Assembly: GCF_032452875.1 (NCBI RefSeq)
Contig: NC_083877.1
Coordinates: 48,037,724 to 48,101,723 of the forward strand
Source of the DNA: Bos javanicus
Taxonomy: Eukaryota > Chordata > Mammalia > Artiodactyla > Bovidae
Reading direction: 5' to 3'
DNA length: 64,000 nt
Shown here: positions 33,911 through 42,899 of the stretch, piece by piece
Numbering within the stretch: the first letter of the stretch is position 1
Layout: every line of letters starts with the position of its first letter
Translations under genes and position numbers: made by a program
Notes under the pieces: generated by a model
The model's database searches: none
Told to the model about the DNA's origin: nothing
What the model saw: the letters and a program-made list of their open reading frames with translations, nothing else

Positions 33911-34815
33911 TTCAAATCAATAAATCAACAAGCTAAGGGTGCACAGGTTAATATAGTGTGCATTTTGGCCAAGGCTTTCACCCCCAGGATACCTATTCAA
34001 AGCAGTGACTCCAGCGGGTAATAGATTGTCAGCAGGACTGAGTTGGGACCCTCATCAGCGTTCCCCCAAGCAACCCACCTGAACTTCTGAATGTCCCCTT
34101 CTCTTCTGGGCCCAGTCCCTGACTTTTCCTTCTTCGAAAGAAATGAGTATGCAGTGATAAGAGGCCGCTTACGCTCACGCCCATGTGGTCTGCCATGGAG
34201 TGTGGTAGAGAAGGTGACACTGAGTGTGGGTGTGTTGGAAGGATGTGGAGGAGGTTTTTACAGCTACCTCTATCTTTTTTAAAATTGAGTGTGGGTTTGG
34301 GTACCTCTGTGCCCCTGGGCCCAAATGTTTCATATTTTACCATCCCATAGGAGAACTTCATAGGTGTGAGTGTGGTGGGGGATATTTAGCATGTGTCCAA
34401 GAAAAAGAGGTTTTCTTGAGACCATGTGAGGAAGACGGGGTGGGTTGGGGAAGACAACTGTAGAGCTTGAGTCTTTCTTCTTCTCTGTGGAAGGAAGAAC
34501 TAAAGAGCGAGTGAAGGGCAGTGGTCATCTGGAGGAGGCCAGGGAGCCACAGCAACTTTGCAGCCCAGACCATCCAGAGACCAAGTGCTTCCACCCATGC
34601 TGGGAATGCTGAAATTAGCCAACAGCAGGATTTCATAGGCAGCTGCTTCCCTTTAAAGGAAAGAAAAATTAAATTTCGTATTAAAAATGTTTAAACATGG
34701 ACATTTGTCCCACAAATAAAATCTTATCAGTTATTCTTCCATTCATCCATTTGTTCAGACATGGAACATAAATGTGTTAGAGACCAACTCTGCCTGAAGC
34801 CCAGGGCAGGACACT
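33911..34815. other. Unassigned DNA
   Basis: Nothing recognised. Frames of 92-110 codons on the minus strand overlap plus-strand frames of similar size, a sign of moderate GC rather than coding. Confidence 0.5.
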
Positions 34816-34826
34816 AGTCTAGGGGC

Positions 34827-35095
34827 TGCTGCTGCTGCTGCTAAGTCGCTTCAGTCGTGTCCGACTCTGTGCGACCCCATAGATGGCAGCCCACCAGGCT
34901 CCCCCGTCCCTGGGGTTCTCCAGGCAAGAACACTGGAGTGGGTTGCCATTTCCTTCTCCAATGCATAAAAGTGAAAGTGAAGTCACTCAGCCGTGTCTGA
35001 CTCTAGTGAACCCATGGACTGCAGCCTACCAGGCTCCTCTGTCCATGGGATTTTCCAGGCAAGAGTACTGGAGTGGGGTGCCATTGCCTTCTCCG
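34827..35095 (-). mobile_element. Bov-A2 SINE, antisense, with exact target duplication
   Basis: Begins with a (CTG/GCT) run ('tgctgctgctgctaagtcgc'), two BovA monomers follow and end 'ccattgccttctccg'. The 11-base flanks 'agtctaggggc' at 34816-34826 and 35096-35106 are identical. Near consensus, so young. Confidence 0.96.
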
Positions 35096-35267
35096 AGTCT
35101 AGGGGCAACAGGTTTAAAAAGCAAACCCTCATGGGTGCTATTCAATTAATTCTACTTCCCCATTTCTTGCTTGCAGTAACATTTTCAGATACCCTGCAGT
35201 AACCACACGATAAATGCAAATTTGTTTTGTTCTGTGTTTGTGTTTGTAAGTAATTTGTCACAACATT

Positions 35268-35390
35268 TCCCTGGTAGCTCGGCTGGTAAAGAATCCACCT
35301 GCAATGCGAGAGACCTCAATTTGATTCCTGGGTCAGGAAAATCTGCTGGAGAAGAGATAGGCTACCCACTCCAATATTCTTGGGCTTCCC
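35268..35390 (+). mobile_element. Bov-tA SINE, 3'-truncated
   Basis: The tRNA-like head and about half the body ('ctggtagctcggctggtaaa' to 'cactccaatattctt') are present, then a second Bov-tA starts. The missing 3' half is not found downstream of the second copy. Confidence 0.92.
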
Positions 35391-35628
35391 TGGTGGCTCA
35401 GATGGTAAATAATCCACCTGCAATGCTGGAGACCTGGGTTTGATCCCTGGGTTGGGAAGATGTCCTGGAGGAGGGCATGGCAACCCACTCCAGTTTTCTT
35501 TTAGAGAAGGAAATGGCAACCCACTCCAGTATCCGTGCCTAGATAATCCCATGGACAGAGGAACCTGGTGGGCTACAGTCCCTGGGGTCGCAAAGAGTTG
35601 GACATGACTGAGCAACTAACACACACAC
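35391..35628 (+). mobile_element. Bov-tA SINE, second of a pair, with internal duplication
   Basis: Full copy from 'gggcttccctggtggctcag' to 'actgagcaactaacacacac'. It contains a short internal repeat: 'atggcaacccactccag' occurs at 35478-35494 and again at 35514-35530. The words 'actccaata' before it (35370-35378 region) and after it (near 35630-35638) suggest its target duplication, so it inserted into the first Bov-tA. Confidence 0.9.
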
Positions 35629-35671
35629 TACTCCAATACAATTTTTAAAAAAATAAACAAAAATAAAAAGT

Positions 35672-36401
35672 CCTTTGATGTGCAGAAGCTTTTAAGGTTA
35701 ATTAGGTCCCATTTGTTTATTTTTGCTTTTATTTCCAATATTCTGGGAGGTGGGTCATAGAGGATCCTGCTGTGATGTATGTCGGAGAGTGTTTTGCCTA
35801 TGTTCTCCTCTAGGAGTTTTATAGTTTCTGGTCTTACGTTTAGATCTTTAATCCATTTTGAGTTTATTTTTGTGTATGGTGTTAGAAAGTGGTCCAGTTT
35901 CATTCTTTTAGAAGTGGTTGACCAGATTTCCCAGCACCACTTGTTAAAGAGATTGTCTTTAATCCATTGTATATTCTTGCCTCCTTTGTCGAAGATAAGG
36001 TGTCCATATGTGCGTGGATTTATCTCTGGGCTTTCTATTTTATTCCATTGATCAATATTTCTGTCTTTGTGCCAGTACCATACTGTCTTGATAACTGTGG
36101 CTTTGTAGTAGAGCCTGAAGTCTGGTAAGTTGATTCCTCCAGTTCCATTCTTCTTTCTCAAGATCGCTTTGGCTATTCGAGGTTTTTTGTATTTCCACAC
36201 AAATTGTGAAATTATTTGTTCTAGCTCTGTGAAGAATACTGTTGGTAGCTTGATAGGGATTGCGTTGAATCTATAAATTGCTTTGGGTAGTATACTCATT
36301 TTCACTATATTGATTCTTCCAATCCATGAACATGGTATATTTCTCCATCTATTAGTGTCCTCTTTGATTTCTTTCACCAGTGTTTTATAGTTTTCTATAT
36401 A
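35672..36401 (-). pseudogene. L1 ORF2 middle/C-terminal segment, inverted
   Basis: About 240 codons open on the minus strand. Visible blocks are 'NRWRNIPCSWIGRINIVKM', 'FIWKYKKPRIAK'-like 'FVWKYKKPRIAKAIL', 'GGINLPDFRLYYKATVIKT' and 'KIESPEINPRTYGHLIFDKG'. These lie after the RT domain of L1 ORF2p. No stop interrupts it, in line with a recent insertion. It has neither endonuclease nor RT catalytic motifs. Confidence 0.92.
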
Positions 36402-37181
36402 AACCTTAAAAGCTTCTGCACATCAAAGGAAACTATTAGCAAGGTGAAAAGACAGCCTTCAGAATGGGAGAAAATAATAGCAAATGAAGCAACCGACAAA
36501 CAACTAATCTCAAAAATATACAAGCAACTCCTACAGCTCAACTCCAGAAAAATAAACGACCCAATCAAAAAATGGGCCAAAGAACTAAATAGACATTTCT
36601 CCAAAAAAGACATACAGATGGCTAACAAACACATGAAAAGATGTTCAACATCACTCATTATCAGAGAAATGCAAATCAAAACCACTATGAGGTACCATTT
36701 CACACCAGTCAGAATGGCTGCGATCCAAAAGTCTACAAATAATCAATGCTGGAGAGGGTGTGGAGAAAAGGGAACCCTCTTACACTGTTGGTGGGAATGC
36801 AAACTAGTACAGCCACTATGGAGAACAGTGTGGAGATTCCTTAAAAAACTGGAAATAGAACTGCCTTATGATCCAGCAATCCCACTGCTGGGCATACACA
36901 CTGAGGAAACCAGAAGGGAAAGAGACACGTGTACCCCAATGTTCATCGCAGCACTGTTTATAATAGCCAAGACGTGGAAGCAACCTAGATGTCCATCAGC
37001 AGATGAATGGATAAGAAAGCTGTGGTACATATACACAATGGAGTATTACTCAGCCATTAAAAAGAATACATTTGAATCAGTTCTAATGAGGTGGATGAAA
37101 CTGGAGCCTATTATACAGAGTGAAGTAAGCCAGAAGGAAAAAGATAAATACAGTATACTAACGCATATATATGGAATTTAG
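36402..37181 (+). pseudogene. L1 ORF2 C-terminus with Cys-rich motif
   Basis: Open through to the natural stop at 37181 (245 codons from the first Met at 36444). The C-terminal cysteine-histidine motif C-x3-C-x7-H-x4-C is intact ('CWRGCGEKGTLLHCWWEC', about residues 104-121). The end 'YSILTHIYGI' is the usual ORF2p terminus. Because the 5' half of the element is missing or inverted, no functional ORF2p can be made. Confidence 0.94.
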
Positions 37182-37505
37182 AAAGATGGTAACAATAACC
37201 CTGTGTACGAGACAGCAAAAGAGACATTGATGTATAGAACAGTCTTATGGACTCTGTGGGAGAGGGAGAGGGTGGGAAGATGTGGGAGAATGGCAATGAA
37301 ACATGTAAAATATCATGTAGGAAACGAGTTGCCAGTTCAGGTTCGATGCATGATGCTGGATGCTTGGGGCTGGTGCACTGGGACGGCCCAGAGGGATGGT
37401 ATGGGGAGGGAGGAGGGAGGAGGGTTCGGGATGGGGAACACATGTGTACCTGTGGCGGATTCATTTTGATATTTGGCAAAACTAATACAATTATGTAAAG
37501 TTTAA

Positions 37506-37650
37506 AAATAAAATAAAATTGGAAGAAAAAAATAAATAAATAAAATGTCAAAGGTATGCACAAAAAAAAAAAAAATAAAATAAAATAAAATGTGTCTTCA
37601 TATTACAAAAAAAATAAAAAAAAAAAAAAATAAAAAAAAAAAAATAAAAA
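37506..37650 (+). repeat. Compound A-rich L1 tail with short tags
   Basis: After the L1 3' UTR come, in order: an A/AATA stretch, the tag 'atgtcaaaggtatgcac', a run of 13 A, TAAAA repeats, the tag 'tgtgtcttcatattac', then long A runs with single T. Each tag is followed by its own A-run, as expected for serial 3' transduction, but local slippage or insertions in the tail are possible too. Confidence 0.75.
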
Positions 37651-37655
37651 GTCCT

Positions 37656-38047
37656 GCCTTCAGGGAGACAAACTCATACACAACTAACTATAATAATATC
37701 TAAAGGAATCACAAGCTAGGATGGAAAAGTGAGTATACAGGATAAAATGAGTTCCTCATTTTTATGAAATTTGATTAAAAATAGAATATCAAGTTGGATT
37801 ATCACTAAATTCACAGAAACATTTTAAAAAGACACATTTTACCTTCTCCTCCAGCACCTTAGTTTTCTATGCCTGGTTTCTTTTAGCAACTCCATTTTCT
37901 GCATTTTCCCCCTCCTACCTTGGTCAATGGATAGATTCCTCTCTTTTTCTTTGGGTAAACTGTGTTCCCTTCTTTATACAGGGCTTATTGGATTAGGACT
38001 CAACATTTAGGGGCACATGTTCAACAGAAAGAAGTGCCTAGATCCTC
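37656..38047. other. Unassigned DNA
   Basis: Nothing recognised between the L1 target duplication and the next SINE. Confidence 0.45.
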
Positions 38048-38262
38048 TGTTGTTGTTGTTTAGTTGTTAAGTTGTGTCCAACTCTTTTGTGACCCCATGG
38101 ACAGTAGCCTGCCAGGCTTCTCTGTCCATTGGATTTCACAGGCAAGAATATTGAAATGGGTTGCCATTTCTTTCTCCAGGGGATCTTTCCAACCCAGGGA
38201 TTGAACCAGTGTTTCCTGCAATGGCAGGTGAATTCTTTACCACTGAACCACCAGGGAAGTCC
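38048..38262 (-). mobile_element. Bov-tA SINE, antisense
   Basis: A GTT-repeat tail ('ctgttgttgttgtttagttg') opens the reverse copy; the head complement 'gaaccaccagggaagtcc' closes it. The flanks are only loosely similar, so the insertion is fairly old. Confidence 0.92.
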
Positions 38263-38397
38263 TGGATCTCCTGTGGTCCATCCTTAATGTCATCCATACC
38301 ACAAAGAGGCTCTCTTGTTAGCTTTTTCATAGATCAGTGGGGTGGTGGTTATAAAGGCAAGAAGGATGAGCTTCATAGAGAGAGCTGATAAGTGTCT

Positions 38398-38646
38398 CCT
38401 ACTCTTGCCTGGAAAATCCTATGGGTGGAGGAGCCTGGTAGGCTGCAGTCCATGGGGTCGCTAAGAGTCGGACACGACTGAGAGACTTCTTTCACTTTTC
38501 ACTTTCATGCATTGGAGAAGGAAATGGCAACCCACTCCAGTATTCTTGCCTGGAGAGTCCCAGGGACGGGGGAGCCTGGTGAGCTGCTGACTGTGGGATT
38601 GCACAGAGGCGGACACGACTGAAGCGACTTAGCAGCAGCAGCAGCA
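38398..38646 (+). mobile_element. Bov-A2 SINE, 5'-truncated, sense
   Basis: Begins within the first monomer ('actcttgcctggaaaatcct'), then the 'tttcacttttcactttcatg' linker, the second monomer and a terminal AGC run ('cttagcagcagcagcagcag'). About 25-30 bases of the 5' end are missing. Confidence 0.94.
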
Positions 38647-38855
38647 GAGGAACACTGGAAATGTGATTCATTGGAGATGTGTCCTAGGCTAGTTACTCTG
38701 TCTCCACACCTTCAAGAATGGAAAAAGTATAGCCAACCTGGTTTTGAAGATTAACTAGTAGTTTCATAACTCTGAGGGAGTTATTTGACCTTTGTAAGCT
38801 TCTATGTTCTCCTCTATAAAATGGAGTTGAAAGTAATAATCATGTAATGAGATTG

Positions 38856-39379
38856 CTCCTTGAAAGAAAAGCTATGACAAATGTGGAATGTGTATTAAAA
38901 AGCAGAGACATCACTTTGCTGACAAAGGTCCATCTAGTCAAAGCTATGGTTTTTCCAGTAGTCATGTATGGATGTGAGAGTTGGACCTTAAAGAGGATTG
39001 AGCACTGAAGAATTGATGCTTTCAAACTCTGGTGGTGAAGACTCCTGAGAGTCCTTTGGACAGCAAGGAGATCAAACCAGTCAATCCTAAAGGAAATAAA
39101 CCCTGAATATTCATTTGAAGGGCTGATGCTGAAACTGAAACTCAAATACTTTGGCCACCTGATATGAAGAGCTGACTCATTGGAAGAGACCCTGATGCTG
39201 GGAAAGATTGAGGGTGAGAAGAGAAGGTGGTGACAGAGAATGAGATGGTTGGATGGCATCACTGAGTCAATGGACATGAGTTTGAGCAAACTCCAGGAGA
39301 TAGTGAAGCAAGACAGCAAAGTCTGGCATTCTGCAGTCCATGCGGTCGCAAAGAGCTGGACACAGCTGAGCAACTGAAC
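38856..39379 (+). mobile_element. BovB 3' end, nested in MIR (first)
   Basis: Sense 3' portion from 'ctccttgaaagaaaagctat' to 'gctgagcaactgaacaac'. Flanks 'aatgagattg' (38846-38855) and 'aacaagattg' (39380-39389) differ at two positions and likely represent the target duplication. Confidence 0.92.
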
Positions 39380-39425
39380 AACAAGATTGTAGAAAAGACT
39401 AAATTAAAGAATTAGATAATATATA

Positions 39426-39825
39426 TGGACTATAAAGAAAGCTCAGCACTGAAGAATTGATGCTTTTGAACTGTGGTGTTGAAGAAGACAGTTGAGAGTC
39501 CCTTGGACTGCAAGGAGATCAAACCAGTCCCTCCTAAAGGAAATCAGTCCTGAATATTCATTGGAAGGACTGATGCTGAAGCTGAAGCTCCAATTCTTTG
39601 GCCACCTGATGCGAAGAGCTGACTCACTGGAAAAGACCCTGATACTGGGAAAGATTGAAGTCAGGAGGAGAAGGGGACAACAGAAGATGAAATGGTTAGA
39701 TGGCATCACCAAGTCGATGGACATGAGTCTGAGGAAGCTCCAGGAGTTGGACAGGGAGGCCTGGCATGCTGCAGTCCAGGGGGTTGCAAAAAGCCAGATA
39801 CGACTGAGCGACTGAACTGAATTGA
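39426..39825 (+). mobile_element. BovB 3' end, nested in MIR (second)
   Basis: Sense 3' portion from 'gactataaagaaagctcagc' to 'gagcgactgaactgaattga'. A 107-codon open piece (39492-39815) keeps the C-terminal blocks 'LKLQFFGHLMRR' and 'REAWHAAVQGVAKS'. It is closer to consensus than its neighbour at 38856, suggesting a later insertion. Confidence 0.93.
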
Positions 39826-39875
39826 TGTATAAAATACCCACATGGTACCCAGTGGATGGTGGCTAATATGATTAG

Positions 39876-41807
39876 CTATTAGTCCACAGCCTCTGTGATC
39901 TGGGGTGGGACCTTAGTGAGTGGTTTCAAGGATGAATCAGGCAGGTAGAGAGGCCGGATCCTGTCAGTATGGATCACATCCCTTCCCTTTAGCCTTCTCA
40001 TCAAGGCCAAGTCCAAAAGCACTGCCTGAGACCTGGTCTGGTTGAGGCATGTAGTCCAGCCCACAGGTATTCTTGCTCTTGTGTGCTCCTAAGAACTGGC
40101 CACTGGGTAAGGAAGCCTCAGAAGGCAGAGAGTACAAACGTCACAGCTGCCTCCACCACCTGTGTGAATTTTCCTAACATTCCAAGATTAACCCACATCC
40201 ATGCGCTGGGTACTAATAGTTGTTTCTGTATGTTACCATGTTGAATACTGTCGTGTGTAACTCTGGCTTCAACTTGTGTCTTGATTTTTTTCTGTCATTG
40301 GGTTTCTCCCAAAGAAGTAACTTGGTGGACCAGCCCCCAAACCTGATCCCCACACTGCCCTCACTGAGACCTGTTCCTATGGTGGGCTTGCGTTCCAGTC
40401 TGACCTCAATTTTAAAAGCCAGCAGTAAACAATTTCTATAGGCTCCACCCCCCAAACCAACTCCTACTGAACAAAGGCAAAAATGCTGAGAAAATTATCT
40501 GTACTTGTGTTGCAGATGTAGAAATTCCTGGAATCTTTTGGGACATTTTGTTCCACCAGCAGAATTCCAGAACAGCATTAGGAGGACATCAACTCATTTG
40601 GGTTACTTGCCGGGACTTTTGGAAGTTAAGCAATCTTTAGCTAGCCTCTGTTTTATATTTGATCCTCAAAATCCAAATATAATACTTGGGAACACTGAGA
40701 GTGGAACTTCTTTCTCCCAAGCCAGATTGCGTTTTGCATATTTTTACCCTGCCTTCTTAAATTACCTCTGATACTGCCTCTGGACAAGAAAGAGACTAGT
40801 ATTTCTTTGCAAGGAAAACTGAGCTCTGTACTTAAACCCTTTCTTGTTACCCTCCAGTCTGTGACGAGACTCGAGCAATTCAAGTGGGAGATTCTGTGGC
40901 AGACCAAGCTTGAAACTCCTCTTCTCCACTCCATTGGGATAAAAGAGAAGCACACATAGCTGTAAGGAACAGGAGGTGAGGAGAGCTCTTCCTGGTGGTA
41001 AAGCTTCAGCAAACAATAAATGACTAGCTCTGCCAGCAGCAAACCTGGAGGAGAACTGTGCTGCAGCAAGTCAAAAGTTAATTTCCTCCAAAACAGTAAG
41101 ATAAATCTAAAGGCAGATTGCTTGCCTGCTCCTCCTCCTCCTTCCAGTATCTGTCTCAGACTGACCCTTGAGGTTGGTGAATAATAAATCTTTCAGGCTT
41201 GCCTCCAAGAGTTTGTAGATTTCCAAGAGTTTGTAGATTATGGCCAACTCCTACTAGGATATTTTAGCAGTGAGAAACCACACGGCAGGATGGGGACAGG
41301 AGTGGCATGCTCTGGACCTCCATTCCCAGCCACGTTCCTGCCTCTTCCACTTGCTTGGACATTTAACTGCTACTCTGGTCCCATGGCTGGTCCCGCCATC
41401 CTGGCACAGACATTCTCAGAGATTGTCTTGTAGTCACTGAAGTTTGGGAAGGTTGACATTCCATGCTGCTATTGTGAGGACTGTGTACAATCTTTTCCTA
41501 GCTGGCTTTGCCATCTGATGGGCAGAAGCCTTAACATTTCTCCAGCATGATCTACCTCGATTCAAGGAACTGTTCTAGGTGGTATATGCTGAATAAGTGA
41601 AAATACTCCTTTTCTAAAGGTCCTCTGTCCTCAGGAGAGCAACCCAGGTTCCTGGTGTTTTTTTCACATGTGCTCTGCAATTCAAGCAGGAAGCAGTTAG
41701 TGCGCTCTTCCAGAGAGCCTACACTGTGACTGGAGTCAAAGCAGAGAGCTCTGCTTATGATGAAATTGCCAGTTCTACTTTAGGCCTGGGTTTCAGTTCC
41801 AGATTTG
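39876..41807. other. Unassigned 1.9-kb block
   Basis: No repeat recognised. The longest frame is 138 codons on the minus strand (40653-41069), overlapping an 84-codon frame in another phase, with no motif. Moderate GC and few CpG. This is the largest repeat-poor interval of the right half and the best place to test for an exon or a conserved element, but the sequence gives no positive sign. Confidence 0.5.
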
Positions 41808-42155
41808 CTGTTGTTCAGTCGCTAGTCATGACCAACTCTTAGCGATGCTACGGACTGCAGCACACCAGGCTTCCCTGTCCTTCACTATCTCCCAGAGTTT
41901 GCTTATACTCGTGTCCTTTGAGTCAAAGATGCCATCCAACCATCTCATCCTCTGCCACCCCCTAGGGTCTTTTCCAGTGAGTCGACTCTTTGGATCAAGT
42001 GGCCAAAGTATTGGAGCTTCAGCTTCAGCATCAGTTCTTCCAATGAATATTCAGGGTTGATTTCCTTTAGGATTGACTGATTTGATCTCTTTGCTGTCCA
42101 AGGGACTTTCAAGAGTCTTCTCCAACACCACAGTTCAAGAGCACAATTCTTCAGT
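41808..42155 (-). mobile_element. BovB 3' end, antisense
   Basis: 'ttgctgttgttcagtcgcta' is the reverse 3' terminus; the copy ends near 'gagcacaattcttcagtg'. One internal deletion of about 30 bases near 41960, where the text normally reading like the 16.41-kb copy is shortened ('gccaccccctagggtctttt'). Confidence 0.93.
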
Positions 42156-42174
42156 GTAAAGTTGGAATGCAGTG

Positions 42175-42305
42175 AGTACAGTAATAAGAATCCTGAACTG
42201 GAAACAGTCCTCACTCAGCCACTCTCTAGACTGTGACCTGGGACAACTAGTTTGGCAAGCCAGTCGGCTGCCTAGTTCTAGATCTCTGTTTCTTCACCAC
42301 TGAAG
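42175..42305 (+). mobile_element. MIR SINE
   Basis: 'gaatcctgaactggaaacag', 'cactctctagactgtgacct' and 'gggacaactagtttggc' followed by 'tgtttcttcacc' fit MIR in sense. Confidence 0.65.
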
Positions 42306-42374
42306 ACGGTGGAGTGGTCCTCTGGTGCTACTAGTCTTTCCTCTGTGTTCACACTTGTTAAACATGACTCTCTA

Positions 42375-42537
42375 GTTGTGGCCTGAGGGCTCTGGAGTGA
42401 ATGGGCTCAGTGGTTGCGAAGCTTGGGCTTAATTGGTCTGTGGTATGTGGGATCTTAGTTGCCTGACTAGGGATTGAACCCACGTTCCCTGCTTTGCAAG
42501 GCAGATTCTTAACCACTGGGCCGCCAGGGAAGTCCCA
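42375..42537 (-). mobile_element. CHR-type SINE fragment, antisense
   Basis: 'ctagttgtggcctgagggct', 'ggtatgtgggatcttagttg' and the head complement 'actgggccgccagggaagtc'. Only the head-proximal 160 bases are present. Confidence 0.87.
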
Positions 42538-42899
42538 GATTTCATTTTCTTAACTCACTTATCAGGGGAGGTCTTTTCCTCAGACCTCCTGCTGTTGAGA
42601 AGGGGTGTTTTTGTTCCCTGCTTCTTGTGGCATCATTCAACTCTGAGCTTTTCTGACCGCTCCGTGGGCTAAGGGGTTAGTGGGCTTCCTTCAGGTATCC
42701 AGCTCTACTTCTTTTTTATATTCTGAGCCTCAGCTGAGATTTTGTTTGAGAAAAGGGCTCCGCAGTCAGATAATGAGTCTGAAAAATCTGTAGATTGGAC
42801 CCATTGCTTTTGTTCTTAGCACCTTTGCCTGGGCTTGCTTCTGCTGCTTGCCTGCAACATTCTGGTGCATTCTCCAGGGTCTGCCTTCTTCATCTAATC
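42538..42899. other. Unassigned DNA
   Basis: Nothing recognised; T/C-rich and possibly the upstream continuation of the L2 that follows. Confidence 0.45.

Larger units (their letters stand above)
35672..37655 (+). mobile_element. Young bovine-type L1, 3' 1.9 kb, 5'-inverted
   Basis: The 3' part (36402-37505) is in sense; the 5' part (35672-36401) is reversed. Both belong to ORF2 and are adjacent in an unrearranged L1. About 28 bases occur in both, as inverted copies at 35671-35699 and 36401-36429. The flank 'aaaataaaaagtcct' occurs at 35660-35674 and 37641-37655, the likely target duplication. This is the classic outcome of twin priming. The 3' UTR ends near 37505 and is followed by a compound A-rich tail to about 37650. 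Confidence 0.95.
38735..39875 (+). mobile_element. MIR SINE split into three by two BovB insertions
   Basis: The first piece 38735-38855 ('gagggagttatttgaccttt', 'cctctataaaatggagttga'), the middle piece about 39380-39425 ('agattgtagaaaagactaaa', 'gataatatata') and the last piece about 39826-39875 ('gtataaaatacccacatggt', 'cagtggatggtggctaat') read in order as a single sense MIR. Confidence 0.8.

Noticed and set aside
37111..37563. 150-codon minus-strand frame
   Set aside because: It lies antisense to the L1 3' UTR and the end of ORF2, and the same frame occurs at the other L1 tail (44055-44288).
37506..37650. A-rich run considered as a processed-pseudogene tail
   Set aside because: The DNA upstream is L1 3' UTR, not a spliced host mRNA.
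38840..39373. 177-codon minus-strand frame, and the 132-codon frame at 39443-39841
   Set aside because: They run antisense to BovB C-terminal sequence. BovB coding is on the plus strand here; the antisense frame is a by-product of codon composition and recurs in several copies (16338-16733, 57236-57502).
40653..41069. 138-codon minus-strand frame in repeat-free DNA
   Set aside because: Longest frame outside repeats, but no family motif, an overlapping competing frame, no splice or promoter context and no codon signature that I can argue by eye. Kept as unassigned DNA.
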